DNA from: Bacteroidota bacterium
GTDB taxonomy: Bacteria; Bacteroidota; Bacteroidia; Bacteroidales; JAAYUG01
Assembly: GCA_021812865.1 (NCBI GenBank)
Contig: JAKAMP010000187.1
Span: 1 to 6,232, forward strand
Direction: 5' to 3'
Length of the DNA stretch: 6,232 nucleotides
Shown: positions 1-6,232 of the stretch, piece after piece
Numbering within the stretch: position 1 is the stretch's first letter
How the letters are laid out: every line of letters starts with the position of its first letter
Notes under the pieces: generated by a model
Database searches by the model: none
What the model was told of the DNA's origin: nothing
What the model saw: the letters and a program-made list of their open reading frames with translations, nothing else
Position numbers and translations under genes: made by a program

Positions 1-1179
1 GTAGATATTCCCGCAGATATTCTGAAACTGGCAGACCTGTTTGAGTCGATGGAAAAAGGAAGCGGCGATCAGCTGAAACGCTTCCTCAACGATGCGCGAA
101 AAAAGTATGAGCTGGGAATGAAAAAACTGGCCTACAAGCCTTCCCTTTCCATCTGGGAGTTTGTAGAGCCCTGGCTTTTCCGGGGTCTGATCAGGATGGA
201 TTTCATACGCTCTGTTTCACAGACATTACGGGATTTTTTCCACGACCCCAGACTCCTCCGCATGCTCGAATTCCCCGTTATCTTCCTTGGAGCCAAGCCT
301 TCGGAAATGCCTGCCATTTATACATTTATCAACTATGCCGATCTGGCTCTCGGTTCGTGGTACCCTGTGGGGGGCATGCATACAGTTTCAGACGCTCTCT
401 ACCGGCTTGCAATTGCAGAAGGCGCAAGATTTCATTTCAATAGCCCCGTTACGCACATTGTTACAAACGATAACAAAGCTACCGGACTGAGGGTGAAAGA
501 AGAGTACCTGGAAGCCGATATAATCCTCTCCACTGCCGATTACCATTTCACCGAAACAGCCCTTCTCGATCCTGACAAACGATCATACCGCCCATCCTAT
601 TGGGAAAAGAAGATCATGGCCCCTTCAGCCCTGCTTTTCTATATCGGACTGAACCGCAGGATAGAAGGACTGCTTCATCATAATCTTTTTTTCGACGAGG
701 ATTTTACCCTGCATGCTGAGGAAATATACGACAGGCCCCAATGGCCTGCGAGCCCCGTTATGCATGTAGCCTGCAGTTCAAAAACCGATCCGGATACAGC
801 CCCGCCCGGGCAGGAAAACCTGGTGGTGCTTATTCCCGTTGCCCCCGGCTTAACCCAAAACGCTGACCGGATCCAGTTATATTTTGACTTGTTCCTTGCA
901 CGCTTTGAAAAACTCACCGGGAAAAATATCAGGGACAGCATAGTCTTCATGAAATCATACGGACCCGATGATTTTACAGAAGATTACCATTCTTTTAAAG
1001 GAACTGCTTTCGGAATGGCCAATACCCTCTTCCAGACAGCCGTGTTCAAACCTTCGCTTAAAAGCAAAAAAGTAAAAAACCTATTTTATGCAGGACAACT
1101 AACTGTACCGGGACCGGGCGTTCCTACCTGCATCATTTCCGGGCAGATTGCAGCCACCGAAATCCTGAAAAGGGTATGA
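1..1179 (+). CDS. crtI: Phytoene desaturase-family FAD-dependent oxidoreductase (CrtI type), N-terminus cut by window edge
   Basis: The reading frame is open from base 1, sixteen codons before the first ATG at 49, so the gene starts outside the window. It shows 392 residues; CrtI proteins usually have about 490-500, so roughly 100 residues are missing, including the GxGxxG FAD-binding start. Visible CrtI hallmarks are WYPVGGM (visible residues 120-126), the GTAFGMANTLFQTA segment, and the C-terminal FAD/carotenoid signature NLFYAGQLTVPGPGVP followed by ISGQIAA (about 360-384). Members desaturate or otherwise oxidise phytoene-derived carotenoids at the membrane using FAD. The sequence alone does not separate phytoene desaturase from related carotenoid desaturases or ketolases. 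No other carotenoid gene is visible; partners such as crtB would have to lie upstream. It ends in tandem TGA TGA and converges on the next gene with a 3-bp gap. Family call is firm; exact substrate is inferred. Confidence 0.93.
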   Translation, partial: VDIPADILKLADLFESMEKGSGDQLKRFLNDARKKYELGMKKLAYKPSLSIWEFVEPWLFRGLIRMDFIRSVSQTLRDFFHDPRLLRMLEFPVIFLGAKPSEMPAIYTFINYADLALGSWYPVGGMHTVSDALYRLAIAEGARFHFNSPVTHIVTNDNKATGLRVKEEYLEADIILSTADYHFTETALLDPDKRSYRPSYWEKKIMAPSALLFYIGLNRRIEGLLHHNLFFDEDFTLHAEEIYDRPQWPASPVMHVACSSKTDPDTAPPGQENLVVLIPVAPGLTQNADRIQLYFDLFLARFEKLTGKNIRDSIVFMKSYGPDDFTEDYHSFKGTAFGMANTLFQTAVFKPSLKSKKVKNLFYAGQLTVPGPGVPTCIISGQIAATEILKRV

Positions 1180-1182
1180 TGA

Positions 1183-2232
1183 TCACCTGCAAGGATTAAG
1201 AAATTCTCTTTTTACACGGGCTGGATTATCAATTATTTCATAAAATTCATCCAGGTACCCGAGAGCCTGCGCACGCACCTTATCCTCCAGGGCACACGTG
1301 TTTTTAAGAATGGCGTTCAATTGCGGCCTTTTCTCACGGAAAAGCCTGAAGGTGGCTTCAAACTCCTCGAACGTCCGGCAATATCCCCTGAATAGTCGCT
1401 GCCTTACACTGCTGATACCCAGCATAGGCTGAGGTTTGGCATATTTTGCATTGATCAGTCCCGCCCATTCAAAGTCGAAAGGAATGGCATACATGGGTCC
1501 TGACGGCAGCTTTTCCACCAGAGTTATGTTATGGAGGGCCGGTATCGACCAGTCGGTATTCCCGATCATGTATTGGAACACTGAAAGCATGTTCACATGC
1601 GCCGAATCCGTGGCATCGGGATGAACATTCTGTACCTCAATATGTCGGGTATGGGTACGCTTTAACAGCTGATCCCGGTCTTCCAGAAAAAACGCATATT
1701 TCTCTATGGTATCGCGTCTTCCTGTATTATTGATGTAATGGATTTGTGCCAGTCTCACCCGGTAACTCAGATCCGTTAATTCATTGTACATCCGGTAAAT
1801 AATGAATTCCTGCAGAAGGTTTTGCTCACAGTATTTCTGCCGGGTACGGCAGTGCGTAACCAGCTTCAGTTTGGATTGGCCCGCGAATACTGTTCCCTGT
1901 ACCTGTTTCTTTCTGAAAAGAATTCTCAAAGGCGGGAAATTACAATTGTCCCTGCTCCTTCGAAAATGACCCCTTACTTCAATCTTAACATCCAATGCAT
2001 GCACAATTCCGTTTTCATCTGTATACCTCAGTATTCCAGGGTGCTCCAGGGTATCTGTTTCCATATTTCTGGTGATGAAACGGAAATCACACTCCAGACT
2101 GAGTGACAGGCAACTGTCGGTACTGAACAATGGAGCCTCCAGTACCTTCGTAGCAGAAGGCGGAAGTTCAGATTCCACTCTCGCAACCAAACTTATCGCT
2201 AAAAGCAATATGCCGGTAGAAATGATTCTCAT
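1183..2232 (-). CDS. Exported protein with distant CotH/HipA-like kinase-fold resemblance, function unknown
   Basis: This 349-residue protein begins with a hydrophobic stretch (about residues 4-17) that looks like a signal peptide, so it probably acts in the periplasm or cell envelope. The ATG is the first start after an in-frame TGA four codons upstream. The order of segments recalls CotH proteins: a beta-rich part with IEVRGHFRRSR (84-94), FAGQSKLKLV (116-125), a helix NLLQEFIIYRMYNEL (138-152) followed by a strand, then MIGNTDWS (222-229), an Asn (HNITL, 234-238) and IPFDFEW (250-256). N225, D227, N235 and D253 are candidates for the metal and catalytic positions that CotH/HipA-type kinases hold. 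The protein has eight cysteines, including C128 and C135, consistent with disulfides. Known: Bacillus CotH phosphorylates spore-coat proteins. Inferred: only the fold resemblance; kinase activity is unproven. It lies 105 bp downstream of the ankyrin-phosphatase gene and may share its transcript. No clear terminator fits between it and crtI. Confidence 0.72.
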   Translation of the reverse strand: MRIISTGILLLAISLVARVESELPPSATKVLEAPLFSTDSCLSLSLECDFRFITRNMETDTLEHPGILRYTDENGIVHALDVKIEVRGHFRRSRDNCNFPPLRILFRKKQVQGTVFAGQSKLKLVTHCRTRQKYCEQNLLQEFIIYRMYNELTDLSYRVRLAQIHYINNTGRRDTIEKYAFFLEDRDQLLKRTHTRHIEVQNVHPDATDSAHVNMLSVFQYMIGNTDWSIPALHNITLVEKLPSGPMYAIPFDFEWAGLINAKYAKPQPMLGISSVRQRLFRGYCRTFEEFEATFRLFREKRPQLNAILKNTCALEDKVRAQALGYLDEFYEIIDNPARVKREFLNPCR

Positions 2233-2337
2233 GCCTACAGATCAGGTGAGATTTCAGAAAAGCAAAAAGTTAGGTAAATTATTCGGAATCTCCTTGTAAA
2301 ATCTTGCAGCCCGACAGCATGATTTTCCAGAAGCATT

Positions 2338-3939
2338 TCATTTCATGGCAGGTTGCTCAAGCAGTGAAGTACCTTCCTCATCCCCGTGGATAATGAAAAA
2401 CTGTTCTTTATTGATCCAGAGGGCTTCCGGTCTGGCTTCATCGAGGTAGTAGGGCACATCCATGAAAATGATCCTGCCTTTAAACGCGGTTTCTATCTTG
2501 GGCACATTGGTGTGTCCCACAAATATTTTTTGAACCCTGTAAAATCCAAGCACCTCATCGAGTTCATTCCCGTTAATCTTTCGGTTCCCCGGAACCAGAT
2601 CATAATAACCGCGGTACCACAAAGGTCCATCAGGCCCCAGCACAAAAAGAATCGTATCATTCAGGTATTTAGGCTTCTGATGATCAAAATAGAAACGCGC
2701 AGCCCTGTTCATGGCTGCAACGGAATACCTGTACTTCACTGCCTCAGGGGATATGCCGGCATGAGTAAAAAGATATGGACCAATTCTGATAACCGTATTT
2801 TTTGACCGGATCCATTGCCCAAGGAAAGACTTCCTGTCAAAATGCACCGAATAGGCAAGTTTCAGCCGGTCATTCAGATAAAAATATTTCTCTGATATGT
2901 ATCGTAGATCTTTGGTGAGAATCATGGCTTCATGATTGCCCAGGATATAATGTACAAATCCTCCCTGTTTTTCTGCCTGCCGCTCCAGCCGGTATATCAG
3001 CCAAAGGCATTCCGTCACTTTTTCTCCCCTGTCAAAAATATCCCCGAGAAACACCAGGTGCCCCTGTCCCCAGCTCCAATTCAGCTTCGTATCGATCACT
3101 CCGCCTTTCTGGAGCAACTTCACCATATCATCGTAATCGCCGTGAACATCCCCCATCAGGAAGATGGATGGAGAAGCCGGGAAAGAATCAGGTTCAGGCT
3201 TGATTTTCCTGATGAAAGTGTACGGCATGGTATCAGCTCCAAATCCATGGAATTGAACGAGGGTATCCCTTGTTTTCAGAATCCTGGACAGAACCGAACT
3301 TTTCATCTTCATGGAATCGTTTCGCAGATAGTATATCTTCACCAACCGCCGGCTTTCCAGCTTTACATAAGGACCGTCGAAATAACTCGGGAGATGATTT
3401 TCAAAATAACTCTTCAGAAATTTGGCTGATTTACTCTTGTTGGTGATTACCGAATATTCCCTGGCTGTGTATTTGAATTTGTTTTTTTGACCGATGGCGA
3501 CACCATGACGCAGCAGGAACCTCAACATGGGAACATTATTCTGTCCGGCTGCATAAAACAAGGGGGTATTGTCAAGGGTATCCCGCACATCGAGCCTGGC
3601 GCCTTTTTTCACCAGGTAACGCACCATATCCGGATGGTTATATTCAAGGGCAAACAGCAGGGGGGTTTTTGAACCGCATCGGGTTTCCAGATCTGCACCT
3701 GCGACGGTAATATCTTCTACCAGGTTGGAACGGTCAAATACAATGGCGTAAATCAGGGGAGTAAATCCTATCTTTCCGTAATGACCGTTGATATCCCTGC
3801 CTTTGAGCCAATGCATGACCGAATCGGCTGGAGCTTTCTCAAATAGCCGGTCAATTTCCTGCTTTTGTGCAACCAGAGTTCCAGGAAGCAATATTCCTAA
3901 AACAAGAAAAATATATCGGATGGGAATGTTCTTGCTCAA
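2338..3939 (-). CDS. Exported ankyrin-repeat/Shewanella-like (Shelph) PPP metallophosphatase fusion
   Basis: This 533-residue protein has three parts. Residues 1-24 form a signal peptide (hydrophobic 9-23, likely cleavage at LVA|Q), so it acts outside the cytoplasm. Residues about 57-180 hold three clear ankyrin repeats (GFTPLIYAI, KTPLLFALE, NTPLFYAAG, each followed by a second helix and a G-A or G-V turn) and a decayed fourth; these usually bind proteins. Residues about 258-500 form a PPP phosphatase domain with GDVHGD (263-268), GDIFDRG (299-305), GNHE (334-337), FTHAGISP (391-398), WYRGY (442-446 region) and VGHT (474-477). Expected metal ligands D264, H266, D300, N335, H393 and H476 and the acid H336 are all present. 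The spacing, GVIDTKLNW and LRYIS match the Shelph subgroup, known for Ser/Thr or Tyr phosphatase activity. The start is TTG: an in-frame TAA lies eight codons upstream and no ATG precedes the signal peptide. The substrate is unknown. The ankyrin-Shelph pairing is the odd feature. Confidence 0.9.
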   Translation of the reverse strand: MSKNIPIRYIFLVLGILLPGTLVAQKQEIDRLFEKAPADSVMHWLKGRDINGHYGKIGFTPLIYAIVFDRSNLVEDITVAGADLETRCGSKTPLLFALEYNHPDMVRYLVKKGARLDVRDTLDNTPLFYAAGQNNVPMLRFLLRHGVAIGQKNKFKYTAREYSVITNKSKSAKFLKSYFENHLPSYFDGPYVKLESRRLVKIYYLRNDSMKMKSSVLSRILKTRDTLVQFHGFGADTMPYTFIRKIKPEPDSFPASPSIFLMGDVHGDYDDMVKLLQKGGVIDTKLNWSWGQGHLVFLGDIFDRGEKVTECLWLIYRLERQAEKQGGFVHYILGNHEAMILTKDLRYISEKYFYLNDRLKLAYSVHFDRKSFLGQWIRSKNTVIRIGPYLFTHAGISPEAVKYRYSVAAMNRAARFYFDHQKPKYLNDTILFVLGPDGPLWYRGYYDLVPGNRKINGNELDEVLGFYRVQKIFVGHTNVPKIETAFKGRIIFMDVPYYLDEARPEALWINKEQFFIIHGDEEGTSLLEQPAMK

Positions 3940-3958
3940 AACGATTGGATGAATGGGC

Positions 3959-3966
3959 CAAATTTA
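3959..3966 (-). promoter_or_regulatory. Candidate Bacteroidota -7 promoter element for the ankyrin-phosphatase gene
   Basis: On the minus strand this reads TAAATTTG, an exact match to the Bacteroidota -7 consensus TAnnTTTG. It ends 19 bases before the TTG start, implying a very short leader of roughly 10-15 bases. No TTTG -33 box sits at the ideal spacing of about 19 bases; the nearest TTTG lies about 12 bases upstream. The same bases include the in-frame TAA that limits the start-codon choice. Assignment is by pattern only. Confidence 0.45.
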
Positions 3967-3975
3967 TGAAAAGCA

Positions 3976-3989
3976 ATACAAAATTGTAT
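3976..3989. repeat. Short inverted repeat ATACAA-AA-TTGTAT upstream of the phosphatase promoter
   Basis: A perfect 6-bp inverted repeat with a 2-base centre lies 9 bases upstream of the candidate -7 element, overlapping the place where a -33 box would sit. Its position and two-fold symmetry suit an operator for a dimeric regulator. The element is AT-rich and short, so chance is a real alternative. A second small pattern, CATGTT repeated directly around GCATGC, lies just beyond it near 4000-4018. Confidence 0.3.
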
Positions 3990-4069
3990 GAATTCTGTCA
4001 TGTTGCATGCCATGTTAACCGACCTGTTTTATGCTTTATATTTCCTAGATAACAATATTCCGGCTGAAA

Positions 4070-4086
4070 GGATCATTTTTCGATCC
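4070..4086 (-). repeat. Small hairpin GGATC/GATCC with 7-base loop
   Basis: The 5-bp arms GGATC and GATCC enclose ATTTTTC on the plus strand. On the minus strand the arms enclose GAAAAAT and are followed by TTTCAG, which is a weak terminator-like arrangement. It lies in the non-coding stretch between the P-loop gene and the phosphatase gene, 131 bases upstream of the latter. The stem is short and the T-run is poor, so it may have no role. Confidence 0.2.
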
Positions 4087-4140
4087 CGTCTCTCCCTGTA
4101 AAATCGGCCGAATACATAAACTGTCCGGTCGCGGCAGGTT

Positions 4141-4188
4141 AAAGAAAGGGGACCGGAAAACGGGCCTCGTAAGCCTGTCCCTGTCCCC
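4141..4188 (-). terminator. Probable intrinsic terminator after the P-loop protein gene
   Basis: Read on the minus strand, GGGGAC (4188-4183) can pair with GTCCCC (4153-4148), directly followed by TTTCTTT (4147-4141). A better alternative pairs GGGACAGG (4181-4174) with CCGGTCCC (4156-4149): seven pairs with one A-G mismatch and a 17-base loop. The two possible left arms exist because CCTGTC is duplicated in tandem at 4174-4185. The hairpin starts about 23 bases after the P-loop gene's TAG stop, the right place to end that transcript and separate it from the downstream phosphatase gene. The T-run is interrupted by one C, so termination may be incomplete. Confidence 0.5.
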
Positions 4189-4192
4189 ATAT

Positions 4193-4215
4193 AATAGCTA
4201 TTCGGAATGGCTATT
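4193..4215. repeat. 23-bp imperfect palindrome spanning the stop codon of the P-loop gene
   Basis: The bases read AATAGC-T-ATTC-G-GAAT-G-GCTATT on the plus strand: two arms of six and four bases symmetric about G4204, with one non-matching pair (T/G). It covers the TAG stop (4211-4213). It could form a hairpin in the transcript just ahead of the GC-rich terminator or serve as a protein-binding palindrome. No T-run follows it, so it is not itself a good intrinsic terminator. Confidence 0.35.
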
Positions 4216-5974
4216 TCTCACTGAAACCGATCACTTTCAGTAATTCCCTGGCTGCCTCGACTGGCCCGTTCGTCTCGTATCCCGGAATACCCAGGCGGGT
4301 ACGCATTTGTCCAACAAATACATTGTTCCTGAAATAGGAAGTAAAGTAGGCCCGGGCAATTTCTTCATGCAGATCCCTGTATTCAGGGGGTCCGAAAATA
4401 TTTGCAAAATATGAATGCACCAGTCCAGTGGAGGTGGTTGTGCCTTTGCTCATTACTGCCCCGTCGCGGAAAATATCCAGCGCCCATTCAGGAGTGTCGA
4501 AACGCTCTATTACCGGATGTTCGGCATCAATTTCCTCGTAATTATTGGCATACAGGATATAATCGATCTTGTGCCCCTGGATCACGGTTTCATATGTGGT
4601 CACGGGGAAAACAATGCGGGCATTCGTCTGACTGGGATTCATAATGATGGAACGGTCAAGGTGCCCGAAGGCATATCCCGGCTGAAGATCGTCCATCCGT
4701 AGAAAAGCGCCGATCTCAGTACCGTAACCAATGGGACAGCCATTCTCGTCGAGCTCAATCGATCCCATATCGTCGGCAACAATGGTCAGTTCACGGATAT
4801 ACTTTTCACCCAGCACGCGGAAAGCTTCCAAAGTTTCCGATTTACCGGCTCCTGTATCACCCATCAGCAAAATGGTAGCCTCCTTGTCTCCCTGGAGCAG
4901 TATTTTCACCATTGCACCGTGGAACGGCAATAATCCGCGCTTCATCATGATGGAATTGTGAAGGGTCAGCACCATCTTCTTCAGGTACCCGAAATATCCG
5001 AATTCATCCCTGCCCGGAATAGCTCCGACAAACATTCCATTTTCGTCATCATCATAAAATATAGTGGAATACTTGGCCAGCCCGTCAATAGCATTGCCCG
5101 GTACACCGTAAACAAACACGGCATCAGGCTTTTTCTTCAGGTCACAGTCATCGGCCAGCTGGAAAAGATTACACATGGCAAAACCCAGCTCGAAAAAACG
5201 GACATGAAAATAAACCAGGATCACCAGCTTGCCTACCTTGGCCGGGTAACACAACCACTCATCCGGCTGTAGATCAATCAAGGCAAGGGGATTCTGGTCA
5301 ATGCGCTTGAAATGTCCCGTGCGTTTGTTCATGGACTGCTGGATTACCTGGGGTGGATAGATCAGCATCTGGCGGATTACCGACACCGGCTTCAGCTTGT
5401 TGTATACCTCGCCTGAATACGGAATTTCCTTGGGCAGTGAAATGACTGCTGTTTCAGCTCCCGCAGGAACCTGCCGGTAAACCCTTGGATGATCCCCTGT
5501 GATATTCTCCTGGATCGTCCGATAGGTGGAACGGATCAGGTGCGTGAGCTGCTCGATGGTTTCATTGAAAGTACGGTAAGGTCGCTTATCCAGACGGTCT
5601 CCTTCAGAATCCCTCACAATGAACCGGTCGAAATGCCTCCAGAAGTCGTACAGGTATTCCACCAGGCTGTTGAGATGATACTTATCCTTCAGAAATGGAG
5701 CCGACTTCTCATCGATATGAGGAACTACCTGGCTCTCATATTTTACCAGCAACAAAAATGTTTTTACAAGCTGATCAACCGATGGCGCATCTGCTTTTCC
5801 AGTCTCAAAAATTTCCAGCAAAGGTGAATTTCTCGCTTCAAGCTGCTCCAGGCAACGGTCCAGCACGGTTCTGAACTTCCCACTGCCCAGAAGCTCCTCA
5901 GGCGTCTCACACATACGATCCCGAATGTTGAGTACTGCCTTGTTTCCAATAATTCTTAATGTGTTTCTATGCAT
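4211..5974 (-). CDS. HPr kinase/PEP carboxykinase-like P-loop protein with large N-terminal region, function unknown
   Basis: This 587-residue protein has no signal peptide or membrane span and is probably cytoplasmic. The ATG is the first start after an in-frame TAA four codons upstream. Residues about 349-410 match the HPr kinase core: FHGAMVKI (351-358), a strand, Walker A MGDTGAGKSE (371-380; bases 4835-4864), and VADD (399-402), where HprK and PEPCK bind metal and nucleotide. The end, FGPPEYRDLHEEIARAY (about 527-543) followed by a conserved-looking Arg/Gly stretch, resembles the tail of ATP-dependent PEP carboxykinase. HprK has only about 310 residues and ATP-PEPCK about 530, and the first 345 residues match nothing I recognise apart from helical stretches (about 30-155). 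It may belong to a Bacteroidota family of unknown function (from memory DUF4914 is a candidate; not verified). The phosphoryl acceptor is unknown. It has its own promoter candidate and terminator, so it is probably monocistronic. Confidence 0.85.
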   Translation of the reverse strand: MHRNTLRIIGNKAVLNIRDRMCETPEELLGSGKFRTVLDRCLEQLEARNSPLLEIFETGKADAPSVDQLVKTFLLLVKYESQVVPHIDEKSAPFLKDKYHLNSLVEYLYDFWRHFDRFIVRDSEGDRLDKRPYRTFNETIEQLTHLIRSTYRTIQENITGDHPRVYRQVPAGAETAVISLPKEIPYSGEVYNKLKPVSVIRQMLIYPPQVIQQSMNKRTGHFKRIDQNPLALIDLQPDEWLCYPAKVGKLVILVYFHVRFFELGFAMCNLFQLADDCDLKKKPDAVFVYGVPGNAIDGLAKYSTIFYDDDENGMFVGAIPGRDEFGYFGYLKKMVLTLHNSIMMKRGLLPFHGAMVKILLQGDKEATILLMGDTGAGKSETLEAFRVLGEKYIRELTIVADDMGSIELDENGCPIGYGTEIGAFLRMDDLQPGYAFGHLDRSIIMNPSQTNARIVFPVTTYETVIQGHKIDYILYANNYEEIDAEHPVIERFDTPEWALDIFRDGAVMSKGTTTSTGLVHSYFANIFGPPEYRDLHEEIARAYFTSYFRNNVFVGQMRTRLGIPGYETNGPVEAARELLKVIGFSEK

Positions 5975-5999
5975 CTTTATGTTTTATAACATATTTTTT

Positions 6000-6007
6000 C
6001 AAAAGTA
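6000..6007 (-). promoter_or_regulatory. Candidate Bacteroidota -7 promoter element for the P-loop gene
   Basis: On the minus strand this reads TACTTTTG, an exact TAnnTTTG match, 25 bases before the ATG at 5974. A TTTG box lies 15 bases further upstream (6026-6023), shorter than the usual spacing of about 19. The surrounding DNA is very AT-rich, typical of promoters. No strong ribosome-binding site is visible before the ATG (AACATAAAG). Confidence 0.5.
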
Positions 6008-6075
6008 CAACAAAAATCAAATCAAACAGTTCATTGGTGAATAAAAAATTGCATCTCGTTTTCAGACTTACAGGC

Positions 6076-6232
6076 CTAAAAACTGTATTTAAAACGCAAA
6101 TAAACCAGCCCGAAATTCTCCCGGCCTGTTGATGTTCCGGCTGCATCAGGGATATTGCCGCTAAAGTATTGGAATAGAGTAGTAAAAGAAAAATTCTCGT
6201 CCACGGAAAACGAAAAGTTAGGGCCGGCATAG
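6076..6232 (-). CDS. C-terminal end of an outer-membrane beta-barrel protein, cut by window edge
   Basis: A minus-strand frame open to the window edge gives 51 residues before a TAG at 6078-6076; it lacks a start because the gene begins outside the window. The sequence starts YAGPNFSFSVDENFSF, then LFQYFSG, a loop rich in Gly, Thr and Ala, and finishes NFGLVYLRFKYSF. The last strand alternates V, L, F, Y, F and ends in Phe, the classic C-terminal signal recognised by the BAM machinery for insertion into the outer membrane. Two or three antiparallel strands joined by a loop fit a porin or transport barrel. The specific family cannot be told from this fragment. It is followed by a 101-bp gap that shows no clear terminator before the P-loop gene. 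Confidence 0.75.
   Translation of the reverse strand, partial: YAGPNFSFSVDENFSFTTLFQYFSGNIPDAAGTSTGRENFGLVYLRFKYSF

Noticed and set aside
2233..2337. Possible promoter TAACTTTT between the phosphatase and CotH-like genes
   Set aside because: It mismatches the TAnnTTTG consensus at the last base and no -33 box is placed well; read-through from the upstream gene is as likely.
2386..2805. Plus-strand 139-codon frame opposite the phosphatase C-terminus
   Set aside because: Antisense shadow of the WYRGY and VGHT region of the real gene; no domain or start context of its own.
2932..3429. Plus-strand 165-codon frame opposite the phosphatase gene
   Set aside because: It lies entirely antisense to the conserved phosphatase coding region, has no recognisable motif, and is explained by codon bias on the other strand.
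3867..4052. Plus-strand 61-codon frame reaching into the intergenic region, with several cysteines
   Set aside because: It overlaps the signal-peptide end of the phosphatase antisense, lacks a ribosome-binding site, and shows no domain.
4402..5827. Plus-strand frames of about 76-112 codons opposite the P-loop gene
   Set aside because: All are antisense to a well-supported 587-codon gene and show no family features.
5967..6230. Minus-strand 87-codon frame beginning MPALTF at the right edge
   Set aside because: It is out of frame with the outer-membrane barrel end at 6232-6076, which has a far more protein-like sequence, and it runs through the AT-rich promoter region into the P-loop gene start.
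1..6232. Transfer RNA, CRISPR array, transposon ends or phage genes
   Set aside because: No cloverleaf-like segment, spaced direct repeats, transposase or integrase motif was seen on either strand.

Overview
The window most resembles a moderate-GC Bacteroidota chromosome. Supporting this are a CrtI-type carotenoid desaturase of the kind common in that phylum, two upstream matches to the Bacteroidota -7 promoter element TAnnTTTG, the near absence of Shine-Dalgarno sequences, and an outer-membrane barrel end with the alternating aromatic finish ending in Phe. No RNA gene, insertion sequence, integrase, CRISPR array or phage gene was seen.

Layout. Positions 1-1179 (+) hold the C-terminal four fifths of a phytoene desaturase-like FAD enzyme (crtI) whose N-terminus lies outside the window. 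The remaining genes are on the minus strand, read from right to left. They are: the last 51 codons of an outer-membrane beta-barrel protein (6232-6076); a 587-residue cytoplasmic P-loop protein of the HPr kinase/PEP carboxykinase type with a large unassigned N-terminal region (5974-4211); a 271-bp intergenic region with a likely terminator and a promoter; an exported 533-residue protein joining ankyrin repeats to a Shewanella-like (Shelph) PPP phosphatase domain (3939-2338, TTG start); and an exported 349-residue protein with distant resemblance to CotH-type kinase-like proteins (2232-1183). The last of these converges on crtI with only 3 bp between the stop codons.

How the genes may work together. 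The carotenoid gene is probably independent of the minus-strand genes. The ankyrin-phosphatase and the CotH-like gene are co-directional, 105 bp apart, and both appear to be exported, so they could form a cell-envelope phosphorylation/dephosphorylation pair; this is inference only. The P-loop protein has its own promoter candidate and probably its own terminator, so it is likely a separate transcription unit. The most unusual items are the exported ankyrin-Shelph fusion, the oversized HprK/PEPCK-like protein, and the possible pairing of the phosphatase with the CotH-like protein.
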